A stretch of DNA of 64,000 bases from Astragalus membranaceus (lineage: Eukaryota; Streptophyta; Magnoliopsida; Fabales; Fabaceae), in the NCBI GenBank assembly GCA_039519185.1, contig CM076849.1, forward strand, positions 31,305,109-31,369,108, in the 5' to 3' direction. This document shows, in pieces, positions 33,770 through 43,973 of this stretch. A program made the translations under genes and the position numbers. Within the stretch, counting starts at the first letter, position 1; every line of letters begins with the position of its first letter. The notes beneath the pieces are model-generated. The model did no database searches and was not told where the DNA came from. It saw nothing but the letters and a program-made list of their open reading frames with translations.

Positions 33770-34654
33770 AATCAAATTGAGTAATTGACTCATGCTCGCG
33801 GACGCCACTGATCTCCGGCTTGGAGGAGATACCATCATCGCACTCCACCTCGTTGTAGAGGAGGGCGAGGATCAGAGACTCCCCCAAGTCGGACCCCTGA
33901 TGATTCTTATGGTCCTGAGGGTTGCCCTCGGCCAAGCTCGTTTCTGTTTCCCTCTCCTCCGAGGCGACGTACCAGAAGTCGGAAAAGGTCTCCGAGGCAG
34001 GAATGTCAGCGCCCTCGCTCGCGGGGATCCCCGGGCAAGTATGGCTACCGACGGTCTCCACCCCTTGCGAGGTCGACAAAGCGCAAAGGACTCTTCACAA
34101 GTAAGATCGACTACTTTCCGGTGCCGAAGCACCTCGAAAAACCCCCTGAAGGTCTGAAAATGCACGACGGGACTGACGATCCGGACCGCCACCTCGACTA
34201 TTTTGACACGATGATGCAATATCGTAACGTCCCGGAGGAAATGAAGTGCAGAATCTTCCCCCTCACGCTTGAGAAGGTAGCCTCAAACTGGTTTAGATCT
34301 CTTAAACCAAACACTATCTCTTCCTGGGATCAGTTGGCTAAGCTCTTCTCTGCTCAGTTTGCTCACTCCAAAAGCAAGCCCAAGCACCGGAAATTCTTAG
34401 CGGCCATTCGGCAAGGCGAAAACGAGCCTCTCCAGGACTCCATTGAAAGATTCAATCGAGAGGCTGCTCAAGTCCGACACTTGGACGACTCTTTCCGACT
34501 CTATTTTATGGAGGTCGGACTTCGTGAAGGAAGCTTATTCCAAATCAGCATCGGAGTGGATGAACCTAAGACTCTCGTGGAGTTCCTCCGGAGGTCTCAG
34601 ATGTACATCGATCATGAAGAAGGGGTCAACGCAGGAAGGTCACATATCACCTAG
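33770..34654 (+). pseudogene. Ty3/gypsy gag fragment
   Basis: An Arg/Ser-rich N-terminal part (for example PPRRRTRSRKRSPRQ, about 33957-34000) leads without a stop into KIDYFPVPKHLEKPPEGLKM and a retrotransposon gag domain (about 34121-34654; YFDTMMQYRNVPEEMKCR, ASNWFRSLKP, LFSAQFAHSK, RFNREAAQVR). It ends at a TAG and no zinc knuckle, protease or pol follows. The leading part is interrupted by a TGA near 33806. Likely a Tat/Ogre-type element, by resemblance only. It is markedly GC-richer than its surroundings. Confidence 0.8.
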
Positions 34655-35740
34655 GCCCCGAAATGAGCCTACGGGTGTGATGTAATCCGATTTTGTAAAT
34701 ATTCAACCATCTAATATATATCCCGGCTACGATTTTCCTCACACTGAGTGCTTAGCAAAAGTGAGTTCCGAGGTTGAAGGGAAGGATTTGGGATCGGTCG
34801 AACGATCGCCTTAAAGTTCCACGCTAAAACCGGAACCCGAGACACCGAGCTCGACATTGCTAGAGGTTCGATAGCTCCACCAGGTCGGACTCCGGATGAT
34901 TCCTACTATCCTGAGGGTTCCCCTCGGCCCAGCTCCTCTCTGGCTTCCTCTTCTTCAAGGCGGCATTAAATAGACACCTCGAGTCCCTCAGGAGGTCACG
35001 TTTTAACATTGCTGAAGCTGGTGGCAGACACCCTCGCTGGTATAAGCCCGGCCTCAAAGATCTTTAACAAGACCCGTATCTCGGGCGCTCCGAGACTGGT
35101 GGCAGACACCCTCGCTGGTATAAGCCCGACCTCGAAGATCTTTGACAATATCCGTATCTCGGGCGCTCCGAGGCTGGTGGCAGACACCCTTGCTGGTGTA
35201 AGCCCGGCCTCGAAGATCTTTGACAATACCCGTATCTCGGGCGCTCCGAGGCTGGTGGCAGACACCCTCGCTGGTATAAGCCCGGCCTCGAAGATCTTTG
35301 ACAAGACTCGTATCTCGGGCGCTCCGAGGCTAGTGGCAGACACCCTCGCTGGTATAAGCCCGGTCTCGAAGAATACTATCCTAAAGGCGACGTTAAACAG
35401 ACATCTCGAGGTGGAGTGCGATGATGTTATCTCCTCCAAGCCGGAGATTGGTGGCGTCCGCGACCATGAGTCATTCCATTTGAAGAGTTACGCAGAGAGG
35501 AACTCCGATCCAGGATGTTACGAGCCCGGATCTCAGCAATCTGAGCGTCTATCTTGGTGTAGCGTTGGCTTTCCTGCCGGTCGCCCTCGGCTTGCCGATG
35601 TAAAAACTGGACGAGCTGTTGAACAACATCGATCGGCACCCGACCCGAGGTGATTCAAATTAAGGTCTGAGGCTGGTGGCAGACACCCTCGCTGGTATAA
35701 GCCCGACCTCGAAGATCTTTGACAAGAACATGTAACTTTT
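34655..35740. mobile_element. Rearranged Ty3/gypsy remnant with inverted gag fragment
   Basis: About 34875-34965 resembles 33885-33965 in direct orientation. About 35400-35475 is the reverse complement of 33785-33860 (the gag start), and the minus-strand frame at 35427-35639 continues it. The element has therefore been inverted or copied onto itself. No LTR pair or target duplication was identified. Confidence 0.65.
35017..35372 (+). repeat. 78-bp tandem repeat array
   Basis: GGTGGCAGACACC recurs at 35020, 35098, 35176 and 35254, with a TAGTGGCAGACACC variant at 35332: an exact 78-base period. A sixth partial unit lies alone at about 35664-35730. Because 78 is a multiple of three, both strands stay open (26-residue periods); this is a consequence of the period, not proof of coding. 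Confidence 0.95.
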
Positions 35741-35843
35741 CACACTTTGGATAAATAAGAAAAGTAATATTATGAGAAGTAGTATAAATTTTCATATGTG
35801 GGTAGAGAAAAAAAATTACATGTTTGACACACTTTTCATCCAT

Positions 35844-36651
35844 CTACAACCGGTGTGATGCACGGGATCAAAGCTTTAGTGAGTACTTGTTGTGATATTA
35901 AATTTTGATGGATAAATTAAAAATCAGCACACAAATTAACGTGAATTTATAATTCTATCATAAATAATAGTCCATGGAAATAAGGTAGCATGGTAATTTA
36001 TAATTCAAACAGTTAAATTTTTTTTAAAAAAAATCAGCACACAAATGAAATTGATTCATTAAAATATAGACAAAAAATTATAATAAAATAACTTTAGTTT
36101 GACGCATTATCACATTACATAAGATCTTAGACAACAACACACTACATAACATATTTGAATAGATGACTTTTTTTACGAACACTAAAGTTTAAAAAAACAC
36201 ACTACTTAGCATCGAACCGTATATATTTTGTTTTGATTTTTTTAACCAAAACAAATTTTGCGCATTCAAACAGTTAATATTTTTTTCGATATTGAGCATT
36301 GAACGTTGAGCATTTGAACGGTTAATTTTTTTTTACGAACTCTAAAGTATAAAAAACACACTACTTAGCATCACACTTTACATATTTTGTCACGAAATCA
36401 TATTTTTTTTCACCTAACCAAATCGGTTACTGAGGCACAAACTTTAATGTACCCTTAAAAATGAAAATATAAAAAAAACAAAGAAAAAAAAGGGGGGTGA
36501 AAATGAAAATATGAAAAAAGGGGGGTGGAGGGGGGTAGGGTTGGGGGGATGGGGGGTAGGAGGGTGGGGGTGGGAGAAATTGGCGCCAACATTGGTGTGA
36601 GGGCCCACACCAATGCTGACATCATACTACCTTGGGATTTAAATGTATAGA
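35844..36651 (-). mobile_element. Helitron-like element A
   Basis: On the minus strand it begins at an A/TC junction with TCTATACATTTAAATCCC (5' end at 36651), then GGTAGTATGATGTCAGC. The other end shares GATGCACGGG and CAAAGCTTTAG with the 3' end of element B, but the hairpin and CTRR are eroded. It contains a G-rich tract at 36520-36570 and no gene. Confidence 0.5.
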
Positions 36652-37373
36652 TTAGTTAAGAGAATAAAGGGATTTATTAAATGCTCCCTCTCTCTATTCC
36701 AAAATCTAAAATAAGTGTCGTTTTAGGGAGTGGGAAATTTCCAAAATGGAAAAAGCTTTTTATTACAAAACAAAATATGAGAATAGAAAATAAAAAGCCA
36801 CACACACAAGGGTGAAGTGTTACCGGGTGCACTATCAATCAACTTTTCTATTCATTTCTTACATTTCGTATATAAATCATTCGTACTAAATATCACTCCT
36901 CTTCCAAAATAAATGTCGGTTATGCATTTACAACAATAGTTCATAAACTAATGATCATGTTAATACCCAAAAAAATGGCTAAGTTCTTAGCCGAACGAAG
37001 GATCAACCAATGTTGGAAGGATAGTCGATAAAGGAAGTCTGGCCGAGGAAATGCTAGCTGAGGGAGCAGCCGATCTGTCAGCTAATTTCAAAGGGTGCTT
37101 GTGCAGGTCGCATGAGAAATTTTGTGAGGGTCCTGTTAGTATAGCATGCATGGGTAACCATTGCGTGGGAATGCCTAAAATCAAGGAGGAGTGGATAATG
37201 CTCCCTATTATGCGCTAAAGTGGTTAATGGGCGAGATATTAGGAGACTCTGGCACGCAAATAGCAAGTGGAAGGTTATTCTCAATCGAATAATCGTTGAT
37301 TTGAAGTGTGGTTGGTTGTAGGCTAGATATCACTACCAATAGAGACCAGGCTTCAACTGTAACTATAAATATG
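36652..37373. other. Intergenic DNA
   Basis: Near 36680 and 36895 there are short CTCCCTC...CAAAATAA motifs reminiscent of Stowaway MITE ends, but no complete element. No gene recognised. Confidence 0.4.
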
Positions 37374-37927
37374 TGAGAACAATTTGTTGGTGGGAATAAT
37401 GCTGTAACTAAGAAGAACAACCAAACATATCAAAAATCATTAGTAACAATAATTGTGAATGACATGTAAGATAAATAACAAGGAAAAGGTAATTAAATTC
37501 TTCATTGCACTATGACTCCAAGGCGTGTATGACACTAAGCTTTAGGTTCGATTCACCCCTACCAATCACTCTAGATTGGATGCAATAGGATGATCAGCGA
37601 ATCCCCTTTAGGATACAATGGAGTTCCTTGATATGGTCTGCATACCCATACCAAGCATATCGATCAATGGTAGTTTACGGAACAAAGTTTCCTCAATTAC
37701 TCTTGTGCACTAGAGAAAAGAAGAAATGACTTAGATATAATTTTGGGAAAATTTTGGCATACAAATATATGAATTTCGTATGTTTTTTTCCTGCCCAAAA
37801 GCGTATCTATTTATAGAGACACTCATGTCAATTGGTGTAGGGAGACAACTCTTGAAAGAGTCTCTACAATGGTAATCTGAAACTGTCATATAGCGTTCCT
37901 GTTCAAAATAAGACAAGACATGACCTT

Positions 37928-37985
37928 TTGCTTGGTGGTTAAGACTTCCGCCACTTCACTAAACGATGTGGGTTCAAATCCTACC
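37928..37985 (+). other. tRNA-like module in LTR copy 1 (plus strand)
   Basis: TGGTGGTTAAG resembles an A box and GGTTCAAATCC (37971-37981) a B box. The acceptor arms do not pair, so this is not a working tRNA gene. Probably a SINE-head-like or tRNA-derived piece. Confidence 0.5.
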
Positions 37986-38044
37986 CGCGTTTCTTTTTGT
38001 TTTATTTTTTCGTAAATATATAAGTGAACAAAAACTGATTTTAT

Positions 38045-38110
38045 CAAAAATATGTCGCCACAGGGATTTGAACCGGGGTCACACAGGGAGTCAGTCAGCA
38101 ACAAAACCAA
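38045..38110 (-). other. Second tRNA-like module in LTR copy 1 (minus strand)
   Basis: Minus-strand B box GGTTCAAATCC (38064-38074) in a CCCCGG...CCCTGTGG context, with GTGGTTGGTTTTG upstream as a weak A box. No paired cloverleaf. Confidence 0.45.
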
Positions 38111-38197
38111 CCACAAACCAATGTCATTCTTATGTCATATATTTATTTAACCAATTCTAACTTTCCAAATATATATTTTGGAAATTTCTCCAACAAT

Positions 38198-39890
38198 CCC
38201 CCGCCATTTTCAAAATATACCTAAATCCATTATTCCGGAAATATCATGGTTTCAGATAATGGTATTTTATGATTTGAACCACTACTTAGTAAGTTAAGTT
38301 TCCACTCATCCCCGAACAGATTGGTAGACAAGCTTTGAACCAATTATTCATTAGAATAAGTGCACATAACTCACACATGAAATCTCAGTACCATTGATCG
38401 AATTATAAAAATATGACACATTTGTTAAGGTCCTGTGTCCGGTATCATTTTCATGAGAATTTAAGAGTCAAGTCCTTTAACTCTATGAAGCGGCCTTACT
38501 TCATTCTCATATAAGTAGACTATATCAGAAATGGACCCATAATTATGCACCTCAGCAAATATATGCTATATGTTCATTAAGAGGAAAACCTTATCCTACC
38601 ACTTTTATTCTTATGGTCCAAGTACTTTTACCCCTTGGGATGTATCTATTGTATAGTACTTCAATCACTCTTATAATGTACTTTATCCATTGAACTCAAG
38701 ACTTGATGTTGCTCAAGTGTGAGTTGAGTGTCCACTATTGGTGATCAATTAGATATGGGCTTGTATCGCATCCCCAATGATGTCTTCAACATCATATCAT
38801 TGTCAACTCTTTCGTCAAAGAATTGCAAAGTTTATTCCAACTTTGATAAACTTTGAATTTTCATTCACCCACATAGCTATGTCTTTATATATTCTTGATA
38901 GTTTAAACAAACTATCACCATGACACTTTTGTCATTCATTGTGTCATATACATACTCTTTATGTCATTCTTCCCTTGCTATTAGATATTTAATAACTTCT
39001 TCAATTTGAAGTTCTACGTCCACTTGAATATATTAAAGAAACCATACATTCAATGCATTAATTAAATATATAAAGCAACAACAATCATGATCATAAAGAT
39101 TTGTCATAATCAACATTTAATTTCATAGGGTGGATCCAAACATGTAAGTCATATAGTCCACATAAAATTAAATCAAACACTTTAGAATTTATTTATGTTT
39201 TATGAAAAAGAACATTTCCATATTAGCTATATATCACATAACTAATACATGTACCATAACTTCAAAGTGTCAAATTCTAGTTTCATATGTATATTCATGT
39301 TTTATGCTAAAACAAAATAATACTCACAATATAAAATAAACAATGAACTAAAATCATTAATATTTTATATCACTTTCCTCCATGAACATTTAAACTTACA
39401 ATAATTTAAAACATACCCAAATCATTTTCAATATCAATATAGGCAAGAAATTAACAATTACTTTCATATTATCATGCACATATAATATGAGATCATCAAT
39501 TCTAACTTTATTAATTTCATACACAAAACTATAATATCAATAAACCATCCATTTGATATTTGTGATAATTCATATGAACTATTTTATAGATTAAAATAAA
39601 ACATGTAATCATATATCAAACAAATTTTTAAAACATAATTAACTTTGTATTAGTTATATGTGGAGGCCGCTTCATGTCCGGTATCCTTTGTAAAACATAA
39701 TTTTTAAAACATAATTAACTTTGTATTAATTAATTATTCATTTTAACCTAAATTATACTATATAGCTAATGATTGTTTTAAAATGAATAAAATCAAAAAG
39801 TGGTGGCCGCTGGAGTTGAACACGCAACGAAGAGACACAAACCTTAAACACTGAAACAAACGTCGCGTCGTGTCATTAAGTGAACGCGGA
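38198..39890. other. Non-coding interior between inverted LTR copies
   Basis: AT-rich without open frames. 38425-38530 (TGTGTCCGGTATCATTTTCA, then AAGTCCTTTAACTC and GAAGCGGCC) resembles 63820-63920, so it is probably the region upstream of the polypurine tract in this retroelement group. No gag or pol sequence seen. Confidence 0.5.
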
Positions 39891-40405
39891 TTGTCTTTAA
39901 TGGTTCTGTTTCAGAATTGCAAAGACTCTTTCAAGAGTTGTTTCCCTACACCAATTGGCATGAGTTTCTTTATAAATAGAGACACTTTTGGGCAGAAAAT
40001 ACATACGAAAATACATGCTTGCATGTGCCAAAATTTTGCCAAAATTATATCTAAGTCATTTCTTCTTTTCTCTAGTGCACGAGAGTAATTGAGGAAACTT
40101 TATTCCGTAAACTACCATTGATCGATATGCTTGGTGTGGGTGTGCAGACCATGTCAAGGAACTCCATTGTATTCTGAAGGGGATTCGCTGGTCATCCTAT
40201 TGCATCCAATCTAGAGTGATTAGTAGGGGCGAATCGAACCTAAAGCTTAGTGTCATACACGCCTTGGAGTTTTGTGCAATGACGAATTTACCTTCTCTTT
40301 GTTATTTATCCTACATGTTATTCACAATTATTGATACTAATGATTTTCTATGTTGTGTTGTTCTTCTTAGTTGCAGCATTATTCTCACCAACAAATTGTT
40401 CTCAC
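39650..40405 (+). repeat. LTR (copy 2), inverted relative to copy 1
   Basis: From about 39890 to 40405 this is the inverted counterpart of 37374-37900, including the TTTATAAATAGAGACAC core, TCTAGTGCACGAGAG, AAAGCTTAGTGTCATACACG and a CACCAACAAATTGTTCTCAC end. Upstream (39800-39875) is another tRNA-like segment on the minus strand (TGTTCAACTCC at 39812-39822). Its outer start is not clear. Confidence 0.6.
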
Positions 40406-40947
40406 AAAATATTCTGCTTGTAAAATATTTAAACACTCAATCAATCAAATACAAGTCTATTTTCAAACAATTTATCTTTCTTTCACCTTATGCATTTTCT
40501 TAGCTTCGTCTAGCATAGTCAAACTATTCAACGCCTAAACCTAACGTTCTTTGGAGTAGTTAGATGGCCTATAGCTAAGAAACAAAGTTCATTTCTCAGC
40601 GTAATTGCTTCAAGAAAAGGAAATCACAGTTTGATAGCTATTAGTCGATTATCGACTAACTTTAAATGGCATTTGTTTTAAAATGGAGGGATTAAAGTTT
40701 GTTCTCTAAGATTCTTTGTAAGAAAAAAAAATGTTTAATCTCCGAGCACAGCATGGTTTGATAAATTATCTGTTAGTTACCCATCCAACTACCTACATGA
40801 CTTATTTTTTTGACACATTGCCTACATGACTTAAAAATGCAAAATTTTGTCTTTCTAGCATTTTCCTGCAAAGTAAACATGCTGAAATTATTAACATTTT
40901 CTAGTCAAGAAATTATTAAGTTGAACGATATGGTGGCATAATGGCTA

Positions 40948-42582
40948 CTAGTGCCGTGACCCGTGCGATGCACGGGGCCAAAGCTTTAGGGTCTACGGAA
41001 GTATTATAGGACCAAAATTAGATTAATAGTAATTGAAGTTAAATTTTAACAACTAAAAGTTATGTTTAAAAGATTCAAAAGGATAGTCAAATTTTAACAA
41101 CTAAAAGTTATGTTTAAAAGATTCAAAAGGATGAAAGCGAAAGGAACGAAATCAGAAACAAAATCAAAACGAAATCAGAAAAGAAACGAAATCGAAATCA
41201 AAAAAAGAAAGGAAATCAAAAACGAAGATAAGAACAAAATCAGAAACGATTCAGAAATGAAATTAGAGACACAATCCAAATCGAAAAATAGAGAACGATT
41301 GCAGAAATTAAAGATGAAAATGGTGGAGCGGGATTGTAGATTGAAGATATGGGGGAGGGAGAGCGAGAGAGGAGAAAGATGATTTTTTGGGGTTTTTTAG
41401 TTTTGTAATTTTTAATTTAAAAATTAATTTATTTAAACTAAAATAAATATAAGTAATAAAATATATGAGTCAGCATGCCACGTGGACGCCACATCAATTA
41501 AAATGTCCATGTGGCGTGTCTAGTCATAATTTTTGTCAGCCCAACCAGCAATAATTAACGTGAGAGACTAATAATGAAAACCGTAAAATAAGATGGGGAC
41601 CAAAACACCTATTTCGATAATGTAAGGACTGAACTTAGAAAGGCCCAATTTTGTAGGGACTAAAAACATATTTTACCCTACATAATAATTGGGCTATAAG
41701 GGGTTAGACCATCCGCAAAAGATTTTAATATGTCAAATGATGGATTATAAGACACAAGCATTTCATCACACTTTATATATTTTGTTACAAAATTATTTCT
41801 TTTCACAAAATTGGTAATGGAGGAACAACATTCGAATATTTGAAGAATTACAAATTTTGTTGGACCTTAAAGTATCCCAAAACACACTGTCTAACGTCAC
41901 ATTTTACGTAATTTGTAACAAAATTAATTTTTGGTTTTATTAATCTAATTATGAAGAAATAGACTTCGGCTATCTGAAAAACTAAAATTTTTACCGAACC
42001 ATAAAATACCCTTAAAACATAAAAATATGGATTATGGAGGAACATTTTGTTGTATCATAAATTACTCTATATTAAAAAAAATATGAAGGAAAAGAAAGAG
42101 GGATAAAAAGGGGAAAAAGAGAGAAGAATGTATTAACCTAATTATGAAGGTATAGATTTCGGCTATTTGAAAAGCTAAAATTTTTACTGAACAATAAAAT
42201 ACCCTTAAAACATAAAAATATAGATTATAGAGAAACAAATTTTCACATATTTGAACAATTACATTTTTTTGTTGCATCAGAAATTACTCTACATTAAAAA
42301 AAATACGATGGAAAAAAAAGAGTGATAAAAAGGGGGGAAAAGAGATGGAGGGAGTTTTGGGGAAAGAAATAAAACAAAAAATAAGGGAATGATTTTTTTG
42401 GGAAATAAAACAAAAAAAAGAGGGGAAATGGCGCAAAAAAAAAAGAGGGGGAGGGGAAATGGCGCCAAAAAAAAAAAGAGGGAGAGGGGAAATGGCGCCA
42501 AAAATAGAGGGAGGGGGGAAAATTTGGCGGGAGTATGACTTCAGCGCCGATGTCATACTACCCCTGGATTTATATTTTAAGA
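40948..42582 (-). mobile_element. Helitron-like element B
   Basis: The minus-strand 5' end is TCTTAAAATATAAATCC at 42582 after an A. The 3' end is the hairpin CCCGTGCATCGCACGGG, then TCACGGCA and CTAG before T (40947), matching Helitron rules. 1635 bp and no Rep/helicase gene, so non-autonomous. The interior has a duplicated block (see next entry), a duplicated 47-base unit (41040-41130) and AAAGAGGGGG-rich sequence. It shares both ends with element A. Confidence 0.65.
41880..42310. repeat. About 215-bp tandem duplication inside Helitron-like element B
   Basis: TAATTATGAAG(A/G)...TTCGGCTAT...ACCCTTAAAACATAAAAATAT through ACTCTA(T/C)ATTAAAAAAAATA appears twice (about 41935-42085 and 42128-42310). 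Confidence 0.75.
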
Positions 42583-43973
42583 TTGGCTTAGACTCGGGCC
42601 ATTTTTCAACAATAGTGTAGAGACATAATCATATGCACAAAGGCCAATACCCTCTTGATCCAATCCCTTTTGAGTCTTTTCACAATACCAAAACTAAAGA
42701 GGACTCTCGTTATTAAACCTTCACAATCACAAGTCACTTTTTGAATTAGGACTTGGTTATGATGTCATTGACTGACTCTCTTTTTCTTTTTCATTCTTTC
42801 TCAGTTTCTCTGAATAATTTTGTATTTGTGGTTTAAACAATGAACTAATAACTACTATTATGATACACTTATTGTGATAATAACAGGTAAAGTGTGAGTT
42901 TTAAGGTGAAGATAAAATTGTTTAATTATGAGTCAAAAAAATAAAACTATTAAATTACAATGTGAATTTGCTTACAGATGTTTTAACAGAAACTTAGATA
43001 ACAAGTGGATTGCACAATAATTAGTTGTATTCCTACTTCGAGTCCCAATATCGCCTTCTGAAGTATTGTTTGCTTTGGCCCTCATAAGAATTGTATCCTC
43101 GGTTGAAAGCAGATCATACATCTGAAAGCGATGTCGAAACTTAGGGAACAAATTTTAACATTCAACATGGTGACACAAATAGGGCATAATCCAAATTGTA
43201 AAATAATAAGCACTTTTTTTTCCATAAGAAAATAATAAGCACTTGATTTGGTTATTATTGTTCAATGTACTTGTTCATAGACAATCAACTTTCCTCCTTG
43301 AATATATTATTGTTCAATTCAATGCTCTGCAAATGTGAAATCAAAGAGGGTCCCACATAATGATTTTGAAAAAGCTCTTCATTGAACAAAATGCGGAACA
43401 AAGCCACATGCAGAAATACGTCGACCAGGGTGTCTTCATTTGCTTTCTGCATTGAAGCCAATATTTTGACCTAACTTTTTTGAAACCGTTGATGGTTTGG
43501 ATGCAGGTCATCATAAACATTCAGAGTGTTTTATTTCCTTAACTAATGAGGGTGATTCCATGCATTTTAACTTGAAATGAGCGATCCATTATAACAGATA
43601 TGAAGTGACCATGGAAGCAATAACCCTGATATAGGCATGAACAAGAGTTTAACAAGAAGGCTAATTTGAAATCATAGCATACAGGTTTAAGATATATATT
43701 CCGGGATAATAAATTGAAATTATCAGCCTCAATAACATACATATATGGTTGGAGATGGAATAAGAATAGAAATGAGAATTATATGAAAAGCTTCTTAATT
43801 TTTCACCCACATTTTTAATTAAGGTATACCGAACTCAACCTTAGTGAAAAAGATTGTGAATGCAAAAAGTAATTCGTCAAAGTTCTGTATACATGTGGTA
43901 AAATTCCAGCTGAGTGGTTTTCTTTCAATTCACATACCACTCTACCAAAGACCAGTAGATTTTTCATTGGGAC
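42583..43973. other. Intergenic DNA, nothing recognised
   Basis: AT-rich sequence without a supported gene or element. The last few hundred bases are the 3' flank of the RRM gene. Confidence 0.5.

Larger units (their letters stand above)
37374..38197 (-). repeat. LTR (copy 1) with polypurine tract and tRNA-like modules
   Basis: On the minus strand GGCGGGGGATTG at about 38193-38204 looks like a polypurine tract, followed by an LTR start TGTTGGAGAAATTTCC. It contains a TATA core (CTCTATAAATAG, about 37813) and ends around AACAAATTGTTCTCACA (37374). Between start and TATA are two tRNA-like segments. The body of the element would lie to the right. An inverted copy of the lower 500 bases is at 39890-40405. 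Confidence 0.6.

Noticed and set aside
35017..35372. CRISPR-like array
   Set aside because: Units are contiguous 78-bp repeats without spacers, in a eukaryotic retrotransposon context.
34996..35653. Two long opposing open frames (147 and 214 codons)
   Set aside because: They arise from the 78-bp period being a multiple of three; no known domain in either translation.
37886..38160. Short frames with ETRVGFEPTSFSEVAEVL / HRDLNRGHTG-like peptides
   Set aside because: These are known-looking translations of tRNA-like B-box sequence and recur in annotation as spurious proteins.
41110..41382. 90-codon Lys/Glu/Arg-rich frame
   Set aside because: Simple AAATCAGAAACGAAATC repetition inside a Helitron-like element.
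42284..42556. 90-codon Phe/Pro/Ser-rich minus-strand frame
   Set aside because: Arises from GGGAAATGGCGCCAAAA and AAAAAGAG repeats; no domain.
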